Shown here: one piece after another, positions 1 to 6,069 of the stretch
How positions within the stretch are numbered: the stretch's first letter is position 1
Layout: each line of letters opens with the position of its first letter
Assembly: GCA_937910255.1 (NCBI GenBank)
Contig: CALEOQ010000454.1
Location: forward strand, 1-6,476
Source of the DNA: an uncultured Caulobacteraceae bacterium
GTDB taxonomy: Bacteria > Pseudomonadota > Alphaproteobacteria > Caulobacterales > Caulobacteraceae
DNA: 6,476 nt
Reading direction: 5' to 3'
Notes under the pieces: model-generated
Told to the model about the DNA's origin: nothing
Seen by the model: the letters and a program-made list of their open reading frames with translations, nothing else
Databases searched by the model: none
Program-made: the position numbers and the translations under genes

Positions 1-88
1 GCGCTGCCGCGTGCTGCGCTCTCTCTGTCACTGAGTATACTATACGGCCTACCTTTTCATTCTCTGTCCTTTCGTTTTTTTTTTTTTT
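1..88. other. Non-genomic read-through noise with T14 tract
   Basis: This stretch lies outside the P7 adapter at 89-152 and so cannot be contiguous genome. Read on the minus strand, it follows the adapter's outer end as a run of 14 A (positions 88 to 75) and then about 74 bases of lower-GC sequence unlike the rest of the window. A homopolymer A followed by low-quality calls is the usual result when an Illumina read runs past the end of a short library molecule. No coding or regulatory meaning should be given to it. The adapter and the T14 tract are seen directly; the explanation is inference from how such reads behave. Confidence 0.88.
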
Positions 89-152
89 CAAGCAGAAGAC
101 GGCATACGAGATTCCGACGTGACTGGAGTTCAGACGTGTGCTCTTCCGATCT
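89..152 (+). other. Illumina P7 / index / read-2 adapter contamination
   Basis: Positions 89-112 match the P7 flow-cell oligo (starts CAAGCAGAAGACGG, ends ACGAGAT). Positions 113-118 (TCCGAC) occupy the 6-base index slot. Positions 119-152 match the indexed read-2 adapter (starts GTGACTGGAG, ends CTCTTCCGATCT). I see no mismatch to the adapter outside the index. Genomic sequence begins at 153. Translated from GTG at 119 the adapter gives MTGVQTCALPI, and the next frame gives MLFRS; both are spurious N-termini. The orientation means a minus-strand read ran through its insert end at 153 into the adapter and was assembled untrimmed. Confidence 0.98.
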
Positions 153-664
153 GCGCGCGGTTCGCCGCGGGCCTGCCGCCGATGGCCAAGGCCTTCTATG
201 AGGACGCCGCCGCCGAGGGTGACGAGGCCCTGGGCCGGGCGGTGTTCACCGACCGGGTGTTCGGGTCGCCGGCCCGCTGGGTCGCCGGCCAGGCCGCCGA
301 CGGGGCGCCGGTCTTCCTCTATCACTTCTCCTATGTGGGCGACCGCTACCGGCAGGTGCTGGACCGCGCCCACCATGCGGCCGAGATCCAGTACGTGTTC
401 GAATACTGGGGCCGGCGGACCCCCGACAGCGTGGTCAGCGACGAGGACCGGGCCATGGCCAGCCTCATGCATGGCTGCTGGGTCGCCTTCGCCCGCTCAG
501 GCGCCCCGGCCTGCGAGGACCAGGCCTGGCCGGCCTATGATGCGGCGTCGGACCAGCTCCTGGAGTTCGGGTCCGACACCGGCGTGCGCCAGGGCTTCGC
601 CAAGCGCCAGCTGGACGCCGTCGAACAGTTCGCCCTGCCGACGCTGGATCTGCCGGCGCAGTAG
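153..664 (+). CDS. Type-B carboxylesterase, C-terminal fragment
   Basis: This is the C-terminal 169 complete codons (155-661, TAG stop 662-664) of a carboxylesterase of the COesterase/PnbA family, an alpha/beta-hydrolase that cleaves carboxylic esters. Family hallmarks are visible: VFLYHFSYV (311-337), then AHHAAEIQYVF, matching the family's H-G-x-E-I-x-x-V-F block. The His codon at 374-376 is the likely catalytic histidine. WVAFARSGAP (479-508) and an AWPAY segment follow, matching the family's usual C-terminal W-x-x-F-A-x-x-G-x-P and W-P-x-Y pattern. Family members are usually about 500 residues, so roughly two thirds is missing, including the G-x-S-x-G nucleophile and the acidic residue. 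The loss is caused by the contig end, not by a mutation. An open frame continues upstream to 119, but that part is adapter. Whether the enzyme has a signal peptide cannot be judged. Substrate unknown. Confidence 0.85.
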
Positions 665-692
665 GCGAGACCCTCTCGACCGTCACCCTCTT

Positions 693-783
693 CCCGTCAC
701 CCTCGGGCTCGTCCCGAGGGTCCCTGTCGAGGGCGGGCGCGGGCGTCGCGAGGGATCCTGGGCACAAGGCCCAGGATGACGGG
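693..783. repeat. GC-rich palindromic intergenic repeat (REP-like)
   Basis: Two perfect hairpins sit inside one larger imperfect palindrome. Hairpin A has arms ACCCTCGGG (699-707) and CCCGAGGGT (713-721) around a 5-base loop. Hairpin B has arms ATCCTGGGC (755-763) and GCCCAGGAT (769-777) around ACAAG. The outer ends, 693-703 and 773-783, pair with each other at 10 of 11 positions, so the unit could also fold as one long stem. The GTCAYCCTSGG...CCSAGGATGACG style is a common dispersed intergenic repeat in alphaproteobacteria; this is recognised from general knowledge, not from a search. It begins 28 bases after the esterase stop and could act as its terminator or as an mRNA 3'-end stabiliser, although neither hairpin is followed by a T run. 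Confidence 0.75.
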
Positions 784-874
784 TGGTGGGGGTGGAGATG
801 AGTCCCTTCTTCCTGACTCACCACCCTCCGAACGAATCACCGGCCAAGGCGTTGAGGAGACTTAAAGAAAAGCC

Positions 875-878
875 GGAG
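875..878 (+). promoter_or_regulatory. Ribosome binding site of ku
   Basis: GGAG lies 8 bases upstream of the ATG at 887, a standard Shine-Dalgarno core and spacing. It supports the ATG at 887, which is also where homology to Ku begins. Confidence 0.7.
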
Positions 879-886
879 AACGACCC

Positions 887-1744
887 ATGGCCGCCCGTCC
901 CACCTGGCAGGGCTATCTGCGCCTGTCCCTCGTGAGCTGTCCTGTGGCGCTCTACACCGCCACCAGCCGGGCCGGGGATGTCAGCTTCAACATGCTGCAC
1001 AAGGACACCCACAACCGCATCCGCATGATCCCCACCGATCCCGACAGCGGGCCAGTGGACCGGGCCGATATCGTCAAGGGCTATGAGATCGAGAAGGGCC
1101 GCTATGTGGTCCTGACCCAGGACGAGATCAACAACGTCAAGCTGGAGACCACCCGCAGCCTGGACATCGAGCGGTTCGTCGACGAGGCCGATATCGACCG
1201 GCTCTACTGGAACGCCCCCTATTTCCTGGTGCCGGACGGGGACATGGCGGTGGAGGCCTATACGGTGATCCGCTCGGCCATGGAGGCCTCGGGCAAGGTG
1301 GCCCTGGGGCGGCTGGCCATGCACCAGCGCGAGCGGGTCATGGCGCTGGAGCCGCGGGGCCTGGGCATCCTCGCCTACACCCTGCGCTCCAATGACGAGG
1401 TGCGTAGCGCCGACGACGCCTTCGAGGACATTCCCGACGTCAAGCCGGACAAGAAGATGGTCGAGATCGCCACCAAGATCATCGAGCAGCAGGAGGGCGA
1501 CTTCGAGCCGGCCATGTTCGCCGATCGCTATGAAGAGGCCCTGCGCGCCCTGATCGCTGAAAAGGAAGAGGGCCACACCATCGAGGCCCCCGAAGCGCCC
1601 AAGGACCTGGAGGTCAGCGACCTCATGGAGCAGCTCAAGCGCAGCCTGGGCGACACCGGCGGCGCCCGGCGCAAGCCGGCCAGCCGCGCCGGCGCCAAGG
1701 CCAAGCGTGGCGCCGCCAAGTCGACGCGGAAGAAGAGCGCCTAG
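887..1744 (+). CDS. ku: Bacterial Ku, NHEJ DNA end-binding protein
   Basis: Homodimeric ring protein that binds double-strand DNA ends and recruits the ligase/polymerase LigD for non-homologous end joining. The 285 residues fit the usual bacterial Ku length. Recognised segments are the N-terminal W-x-G-x-L-x-L-S-L-V-S-x-P-V-x-L-Y (residues 7-23), VKGYEIEKGRYVVL (63-76), APYFLVPDG (110-118) and the core ALGRLAMHQRER...LRSNDE (139-171). From about residue 260 the tail is low-complexity and basic (11 Lys/Arg in the last 25 residues), a variable extension seen in many bacterial Ku proteins and thought to affect DNA binding. The gene stands alone: a repeat-containing gap precedes it, and convergent efp begins 10 bases after its TAG stop. 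No ligD or second ku is in the window, so the partner must be elsewhere. Role in this organism is inferred from the family. Confidence 0.95.
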   Translation: MAARPTWQGYLRLSLVSCPVALYTATSRAGDVSFNMLHKDTHNRIRMIPTDPDSGPVDRADIVKGYEIEKGRYVVLTQDEINNVKLETTRSLDIERFVDEADIDRLYWNAPYFLVPDGDMAVEAYTVIRSAMEASGKVALGRLAMHQRERVMALEPRGLGILAYTLRSNDEVRSADDAFEDIPDVKPDKKMVEIATKIIEQQEGDFEPAMFADRYEEALRALIAEKEEGHTIEAPEAPKDLEVSDLMEQLKRSLGDTGGARRKPASRAGAKAKRGAAKSTRKKSA

Positions 1745-1753
1745 GAGCCGGCC

Positions 1754-2320
1754 TCAGTCCTTGGCGCGTTCCACATAGGAGCCGTCCTCGGTGAGGACGA
1801 TGATGCGGGTGCCCACCGTGATGTAGGGCGGGATCATGACCCGCAGGCCCACATCGGTCATGGCCGGCTTGTAGGAGGACGAGGCCGTCTGGCCCTTCAT
1901 GGCCGGCTCGGTCTCGGTGATCTCGACGGTCACCCGTGAGGGCAGCGAGATGGCGATGGGCACGCCCTCATGGGTCGACAGCTGCACGGCCATGCCGTCC
2001 TGCAGATAGACCTTGGCGTCGCCGATCACGTCTTCCGGGGCGACTAGCTGGTCGAAGTTTTCCGGGTTCATGAAGTGATAGCCCTCACCGTCCTGGTACA
2101 GGAAGGTGTGCTCCCGCTCCTCGACGAAGGCCCGCTCCACCTGCTCGGTGGTGCGATAGCGTTCCGACACCTTCACCCCGTCGGAGATGCGGCGCATGTT
2201 CAGCTGGGTCACGGGCGTGCCCTTGCCGGGGTGGATGTTCTCGACGGTCAGGACCACGTAGAGCTTGCCGTCCACATCGACGACATTACCCTTGCGGAGC
2301 GAGCTGGCGGCGACCTTCAC
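1754..2320 (-). CDS. efp: Translation elongation factor P (EF-P)
   Basis: EF-P binds the ribosome between the P and E sites and promotes peptide bond formation when consecutive prolines stall translation. The 188 residues are the normal family length. They show the KOW-like N-terminal domain (about 1-62), an OB domain (about 66-125) and a C-terminal OB domain (about 130-186) with the signature region KPAMTDVGLRVMIPP (151-165). The loop I-H-P-G-K-G-T-P puts Lys33 where E. coli EF-P has Lys34, the residue carrying beta-lysine. This fits the neighbouring epmA and epmB, which make and attach that group. The start is GTG at 2320-2318, chosen because homology begins there and a strong GAGGAAG lies 7 bases upstream; I see no better ATG. 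The gene is divergent from epmA and convergent with ku (9 bases between stops). Essentiality and expression level cannot be judged from sequence. Confidence 0.98.
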   Translation of the reverse strand: MKVAASSLRKGNVVDVDGKLYVVLTVENIHPGKGTPVTQLNMRRISDGVKVSERYRTTEQVERAFVEEREHTFLYQDGEGYHFMNPENFDQLVAPEDVIGDAKVYLQDGMAVQLSTHEGVPIAISLPSRVTVEITETEPAMKGQTASSSYKPAMTDVGLRVMIPPYITVGTRIIVLTEDGSYVERAKD

Positions 2321-2327
2321 GTGATGT

Positions 2328-2334
2328 CTTCCTC
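2328..2334 (-). promoter_or_regulatory. Ribosome binding site deciding the efp GTG start
   Basis: Read on the minus strand, GAGGAAG lies 7 bases before GTG 2320-2318. This is the strongest Shine-Dalgarno sequence in the window, and it supports the GTG start of efp. Confidence 0.75.
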
Positions 2335-2378
2335 GAACCTGGGGCGGGCCGGCGCGGGCCCGTTTGATCTCAAAAACC

Positions 2379-2433
2379 TCTAGAGCATGATGCGATCAGA
2401 CGGAATCGTCTGATCGTTGAATCATGCTCTAGA
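2379..2433. repeat. Palindromic intergenic repeat, unit 1
   Basis: The outer arms TCTAGAGCATGAT (2379-2391) and ATCATGCTCTAGA (2421-2433) are perfect 13-base inverted repeats. The inner arms CGATCAGACG (2393-2402) and CGTCTGATCG (2407-2416) are perfect over 10 bases with a 4-base GAAT loop. Together they form one long near-continuous hairpin with a small asymmetric bulge. The TCTAGAGCATGAT...ATCATGCTCTAGA form resembles a family of small dispersed palindromes common in intergenic DNA of Caulobacterales and Rhizobiales. Family membership is from memory. The structure itself is directly visible. Confidence 0.85.
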
Positions 2434-2444
2434 TTCAGAAGCTT

Positions 2445-2493
2445 GAGCGCGTTCTGATCGCAAAACCGGTTTCCACTTTTGCGGAACGCGCTC
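2445..2493. repeat. Palindromic intergenic repeat, unit 2
   Basis: Outer arms GAGCGCGTTC (2445-2454) and GAACGCGCTC (2484-2493) and inner arms CGCAAAA (2459-2465) and TTTTGCG (2477-2483) pair perfectly. They are separated by a loop containing ACCGGTTTCCAC. The right edge runs into TCTAGA (2492-2497), the same hexamer that bounds unit 1 on both sides, so the two units form a mosaic of about 119 bases (2379-2497). The CGCAAAACCGGTTTCCACTT core is a familiar dispersed alphaproteobacterial intergenic sequence (from memory, not searched). Confidence 0.85.
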
Positions 2494-2574
2494 TAGAGGT
2501 CCCGCGCACCTATAGGATCGCAGGCGTTTTCGCCAGCTTTGGCGCTGATTTTCATCTCACCTCGGACACCTTGC

Positions 2575-3639
2575 ATGTCGCAGACGACCAGCTCCCCCGC
2601 GGCCACGCCCTGGTGGGACAAGGACGCCCACCGCGACCGCCGTCCCTTCCTGACCGCCCGCGGGGCGATCACCCGGGCGGTGCGCCGCTGGTTCGAGGAT
2701 CAGGGCTTCACCGAGGTGGAGGCGGCCGCCCTGCAGGTCTCGCCGGGCAATGAGGCCCATCTGCATGCCTTTTCGACAGAGGCCATCGGGCCGGATGGGC
2801 GCCGCTGCGCCATGCATCTGCACACCTCGCCGGAGTTCGCCGCCAAGAAGCTGCTGGCGGCCGGCGAGACCAAGATCTTCGATCTGGCGCGCGTGTGGCG
2901 CAACCGCGAGCGCGGGCCTTTGCACCATCCGGAATTCACCCTGCTGGAATGGTACCGGACGGACGCGCCCTACGAGACCCTGATGGAGGACTGCGCCCGC
3001 CTGCTGGCGCTCGCGGCCCAGACCCTGGACGCCACGGCGCTCACCTGGCGGGGCGGGGTGGCCGACCCCTTCGCCGAGCCGGAGAAGGTGAGCGTGGCGG
3101 AGGCCTATGCGCGGTTCGCCGGCATCGACCTCCTGGCCACGGTGGGGGAGGCCGGGGCGACCGACCGCGCGGCCCTGGCGGCCGCGGCGTCGGGGGCCGG
3201 CGTCCGGGTGGCGGCCGACGACACCTGGGCCGACATCTTCAGCCGGGTGATGGTCGAGAAGGTGGAGCCGAAGCTCGGCTTTGGCCGGCCGACCATCCTC
3301 TGCGAATACCCCACCGCCGAAGCGGCGCTCGCCCGTCCCAAGGCCAGCGATCCGCGGGTGGCCGAGCGGTTCGAGCTCTATGCCTGCGGGGTGGAGCTGG
3401 CCAACTGCTTTGGCGAGCTCACCGCTGCGGCCGAACAGCGCCGCCGCTTCGAGGCCGAGATGGATGAGAAGGCCCGCGTCTATGGGGAGCGCTATCCCAT
3501 CGACGAGGACTTTCTGGCGGCGCTCGCCCACATGCCGGCCGCCAGCGGGGCGGCGCTCGGCTTCGACCGCCTGGTGATGCTGGCCTCAGGCGCCCAGCGG
3601 ATCGAACAGGTGATCTGGACCCCGGTGGCGGAGGTCTGA
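2575..3639 (+). CDS. epmA: EF-P (R)-beta-lysine ligase EpmA (GenX/PoxA/YjeA)
   Basis: This is a truncated class II lysyl-tRNA synthetase paralogue that activates (R)-beta-lysine with ATP and transfers it to the conserved lysine of EF-P instead of to tRNA. From ATG 2575 it has 354 residues, close to the E. coli protein and far shorter than true LysRS, with no N-terminal anticodon-binding OB domain. Visible class II features are LHTSPEFAAKKLL (82-94), motif 2 VWRNRERGPLHHPEFTLLEW (107-126), the active-site strand GVELANCFGELT (272-283) and motif 3 GAALGFDRLVML (325-336). I prefer ATG 2575 to the in-frame TTG at 2539, because the 12 added residues (hydrophobic, ending PC) match nothing expected and the ATG gives a typical MSQ... 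start. No strong Shine-Dalgarno precedes either start. It heads an apparent operon with epmB (40-base gap) and is divergent from its substrate gene efp. Confidence 0.94.
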   Translation: MSQTTSSPAATPWWDKDAHRDRRPFLTARGAITRAVRRWFEDQGFTEVEAAALQVSPGNEAHLHAFSTEAIGPDGRRCAMHLHTSPEFAAKKLLAAGETKIFDLARVWRNRERGPLHHPEFTLLEWYRTDAPYETLMEDCARLLALAAQTLDATALTWRGGVADPFAEPEKVSVAEAYARFAGIDLLATVGEAGATDRAALAAAASGAGVRVAADDTWADIFSRVMVEKVEPKLGFGRPTILCEYPTAEAALARPKASDPRVAERFELYACGVELANCFGELTAAAEQRRRFEAEMDEKARVYGERYPIDEDFLAALAHMPAASGAALGFDRLVMLASGAQRIEQVIWTPVAEV

Positions 3640-3679
3640 GGCGCCGCCTTCCATTGCAGGGACGCCGCAGGTCGGCCAT

Positions 3680-4738
3680 ATGCCGCCGATGACGAGCCCG
3701 GCGACCAAGACCCTGCGCACGCCCGCGGCCCTGGCCGGGGCTGGCCTGATCGCGGCCGAAGACATCGCGCCCCTGGAGGCGGTCGCCGCCCGCTACGCCG
3801 TGGCGATCACGCCCTATCTCGCCCAGCAGATCGCCGCGGGCGGGCCGGGGCTCGCCCGCCAGTACCTGCCCGATCCCGCCGAGCTGGACGCCACGGCCGA
3901 CGAGCTTGCCGACCCCATCGGCGATCACGCCCACATGCCGGTCAAGGGGATCGTCCACCGCTATGGCGACCGGGCGCTTCTGAAGATCACCCATGTCTGC
4001 GCGGTCTATTGCCGCTTCTGCTTCCGCCGGGAGATGGTGGGGCCGGGCGGGGAGGGGGCGCTTAACCCCGCCGAACTGGCCGCGGCGCTGGCCTATGTGG
4101 CGGAGCACGAGGAGATCTGGGAGGTCATCGTCACCGGCGGCGATCCCCTGGTGCTGTCGCCGCGCAGGCTCGCCGAGCTGATGGCAGGCCTGGGCGCCAT
4201 CGACCATGTGAAGGTGGTGCGCTTCCACACCCGCCTGCCGGTGGTCGATCCGGCTGCGGTGACCGACGAGTTGGTCGCGGCCTTAAGTGCGCCCGGCAAG
4301 GCGGTCTATGTGGCCCTGCACGCCAATCATCCGGCTGAGCTGACGCCGCAGGCCCGAGCGGCTTGCGCCAAGATGATCGACGCCGGGATCGCCATGGTCA
4401 GCCAGAGCGTGCTGCTGCGCGGGATCAATGACGACGTGGCCGTCCTGGGCGCCCTGATGCGCGCCTTCGTCGAGACCCGCATCAAGCCCTACTACCTGCA
4501 CCAGGGGGATCTGGCGCCGGGCACCAGCCATCTGCGGGCGCCGATAGCTGAAGGCCAGGCCCTGATGCGCAGCTTACGCGGCGACTATTCCGGCCTCTGC
4601 CAGCCGACCTATGTGCTCGACATCCCCGGCGGCCACGGCAAGTCGCCCATCGGCCCGGCCTATATCGAGGGCGTCGAGGGCGCCTATGAGGTGGAGGACC
4701 CGCAAGGGGTCCGTCACCCCTATCCGCCTAAAGCCTAG
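3680..4738 (+). CDS. epmB: EF-P-associated lysine 2,3-aminomutase EpmB (YjeK-like)
   Basis: Radical SAM, PLP-dependent enzyme that converts lysine to (R)-beta-lysine, the substrate for EpmA. The radical SAM cluster motif C-x3-C-x2-C is intact (Cys107, Cys111, Cys114 in CAVYCRFCFRRE), and the SAM-binding GGDPL is at 153-157. DIPGGHGKSP (314-323) matches the family PLP-lysine motif, with Lys321 the likely Schiff-base residue. YYLHQGDLAPGTSHLR (271-286) is also characteristic. The 352 residues fit the EpmB class; catabolic lysine 2,3-aminomutases are usually about 60 residues longer, with a C-terminal extension absent here. The start is ATG 3680, with ATG 3689 as an in-frame alternative; the Shine-Dalgarno is weak for both. 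The gene lies 40 bases after epmA, so co-transcription is likely. Its TAG (4736-4738) overlaps the stop of convergent hslU. A role in lysine degradation is less likely given the neighbours. Confidence 0.94.
   Translation: MPPMTSPATKTLRTPAALAGAGLIAAEDIAPLEAVAARYAVAITPYLAQQIAAGGPGLARQYLPDPAELDATADELADPIGDHAHMPVKGIVHRYGDRALLKITHVCAVYCRFCFRREMVGPGGEGALNPAELAAALAYVAEHEEIWEVIVTGGDPLVLSPRRLAELMAGLGAIDHVKVVRFHTRLPVVDPAAVTDELVAALSAPGKAVYVALHANHPAELTPQARAACAKMIDAGIAMVSQSVLLRGINDDVAVLGALMRAFVETRIKPYYLHQGDLAPGTSHLRAPIAEGQALMRSLRGDYSGLCQPTYVLDIPGGHGKSPIGPAYIEGVEGAYEVEDPQGVRHPYPPKA
4735..4738. other. CTAG: overlapping stop codons of epmB and hslU
   Basis: The self-complementary tetranucleotide CTAG reads TAG on the plus strand (epmB, 4736-4738) and TAG on the minus strand (hslU, 4737-4735). 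The two convergent genes therefore share two bases, with no untranslated space between them. Any terminator for either gene must lie inside the other's coding sequence. Confidence 0.97.
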
Positions 4739-6039
4739 AGGATGTAGCGCGACAGGTCGGTGTCGCCGGTCAGTTCGCCCAGGCGGTCGCGGACATAGTC
4801 GGCGTCGATGGTCAGGGTCTCACCGTCCTTGTCGGCGGCGGTGAAGCTGATCTCCTCCAGCACCTTTTCCATCACCGTCTGCAGGCGCCGGGCGCCGATG
4901 TTTTCCAGCGAGCCGTTCACCGCCACGGCGGAGTCGGCGAGCGCATCGATGGCCTCTTCGGTGAAGGTCAGCGTCACGCCCTCGGTGGCCAGCAGCGCCT
5001 GGTTCTGACGGATCAGATTGGCCTCGGGCTCGGTGAGGATGCGGCGCATGTCATCCCGGGTCAGGGCCTTCAGCTCCACCCGGATAGGCAGGCGGCCCTG
5101 CAGCTCGGGCAGCAGGTCCGAGGGCTTGGCCACATGGAAGGCGCCCGAGGCGATGAACAGGATGTGGTCGGTCTTCACCGGCCCGTACTTGGTGGCCACC
5201 GTGGTCCCCTCGATCAGCGGCAGCAGGTCGCGCTGCACCCCCTCGCGGCTCACATCGGCGCCGGCCCGGTCGGAACGGCTGGCCACCTTGTCGATCTCAT
5301 CCAGAAAGACGATGCCCTCGTTCTCGGCCAGCTCCAGGGCCTCCTGGGTCAGGGCCTCCTGGTCCAGCAGCTTGTCGCTCTCCTCGGCGATCAGCGGCGC
5401 CCAGGCGCCGATCACCGTGGTCTTGTGGGTCTTGGTGCGGCCCTGGCCAAACGCCTTGCCCATGATGTCGGAGATGTTCATCACCCCCATCGACGCGCCC
5501 GGCTGGCCCGGCACGTCGAACAGGGGCATGCCGCCGGAATCGGCCAGGGTCAGCTCGACCTCCTTGTCGTCCAGCTCGCCGGCCCGCAGCTTCTTGCGGA
5601 AGGAGTCGCGGGCCGCCGTGGAGCCGGGTCCGGTCAGCGCGTCCAGCAGCCGCTCTTCGGCCGCGGCCTCGGCCCGGGCGCGGACGGCGCCGCGGCGCTT
5701 GTCGCGGACCATGGCGATGGCGCTCTCCACCAGGTCGCGCACGATCTGGTCCACGTCGCGGCCGACATAGCCGACCTCGGTGAACTTGGTGGCCTCGACC
5801 TTGAGGAAGGGGGCGTTGGCCAGGCGCGCGAGCCGCCGCGCAATCTCGGTCTTGCCGACCCCGGTGGGGCCGATCATCAGGATGTTCTTGGGCGTCACCT
5901 CGTCGCGCAGGGCGTCGGGCACGCGGCGCCGGCGCCAGCGGTTGCGCAGGGCGACGGCCACGGCCTTCTTGGCGTCCTTCTGGCCGACGATGAAGCGGTC
6001 GAGTTCGGAAACGATCTCGCGGGGGGAGAAGTCTGTCAT
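4735..6039 (-). CDS. hslU: ATP-dependent protease ATPase subunit HslU (ClpY)
   Basis: Hexameric AAA+ unfoldase that recognises, unfolds and threads proteins into the HslV peptidase; cytoplasmic. The 434 residues match the family. In order are an N-terminal IVSELDRFIVGQ (9-20), Walker A GPTGVGKT (57-64), the pore loop GYVGRD (90-95), an intermediate domain (about 105-225), Walker B IVFLDEIDK (243-251), an arginine-finger region ELQGRLPIR (312-320) and sensor 2 GARR (382-385). The C-terminal tail DLSRYIL is complete; in the family this tail inserts between HslV subunits to activate them. The full I-domain and this tail distinguish it from ClpX. The ATG at 6039 is 30 bases after the hslV stop, so the two genes are probably one operon read leftwards. 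Heat-shock control is known for the family in other bacteria, but any promoter would lie upstream of hslV, outside the window. Confidence 0.98.
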   Translation of the reverse strand: MTDFSPREIVSELDRFIVGQKDAKKAVAVALRNRWRRRRVPDALRDEVTPKNILMIGPTGVGKTEIARRLARLANAPFLKVEATKFTEVGYVGRDVDQIVRDLVESAIAMVRDKRRGAVRARAEAAAEERLLDALTGPGSTAARDSFRKKLRAGELDDKEVELTLADSGGMPLFDVPGQPGASMGVMNISDIMGKAFGQGRTKTHKTTVIGAWAPLIAEESDKLLDQEALTQEALELAENEGIVFLDEIDKVASRSDRAGADVSREGVQRDLLPLIEGTTVATKYGPVKTDHILFIASGAFHVAKPSDLLPELQGRLPIRVELKALTRDDMRRILTEPEANLIRQNQALLATEGVTLTFTEEAIDALADSAVAVNGSLENIGARRLQTVMEKVLEEISFTAADKDGETLTIDADYVRDRLGELTGDTDLSRYIL

Positions 6040-6069
6040 GAGCTCACGGGGTTTGAGCCGACGGGCGCC

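Larger units (their letters stand above)
2321..2574. promoter_or_regulatory. Divergent efp / epmA upstream region
   Basis: This 254-base gap must contain the efp promoter (minus) and very probably the epmAB promoter (plus), since both genes read outwards from it. The centre is filled by two palindromic repeats (2379-2433 and 2445-2493). That leaves a GC-rich 58 bases next to efp and about 80 bases next to epmA. On the epmA side TATAGGAT at 2511-2518 resembles a -10 box, but I find no convincing -35 at proper spacing, so I do not call a promoter. Small overlapping stems occur at 2523-2534 and 2531-2544. No riboswitch architecture is recognised. Confidence 0.5.

Noticed and set aside
119..154. 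Possible N-terminus MTGVQTCALPIC for the esterase, and MLFRS in the next frame
   Set aside because: These residues are the translated adapter, not genome. Coding sequence begins at 153 and the gene is partial.
781..826. Stem GGGTGGTG (781-788) with CACCACCC (819-826), plus inner TGAGTC/GACTCA, upstream of ku
   Set aside because: The large loop and interrupted pairing make it weak. It could be chance in GC-rich DNA, and no terminator or regulatory class fits.
818..1576. Minus-strand open frame (252 codons) opposite ku
   Set aside because: No family resemblance, and ku on the plus strand accounts for the whole region.
2557..3531. Long minus-strand open frame (324 codons) opposite epmA
   Set aside because: Arg/Gly/His-rich composition with no recognisable domain. 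It is antisense to a clear class II synthetase fold and is a by-product of high GC.
2575..3639. Authentic lysyl-tRNA synthetase
   Set aside because: The anticodon-binding N-terminal domain is absent, the length is about 354 residues, and efp and epmB are neighbours; this fits EpmA.
3419..4228. Minus-strand open frame (269 codons) spanning the epmA/epmB junction
   Set aside because: It overlaps two confidently identified genes on the other strand and becomes Arg/Pro/Ser low-complexity at one end; a GC shadow.
4705..4721. Hairpin AGGGGT / ACCCCT as a terminator for epmB
   Set aside because: A 6-base stem with a 5-base loop inside the epmB coding end, with no T run after it. Too weak to call as an intrinsic terminator.
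3680..4738. Catabolic lysine 2,3-aminomutase of a lysine degradation pathway
   Set aside because: The shorter length without the C-terminal extension and the linkage to epmA and efp fit EpmB. No lysine-degradation genes are nearby.
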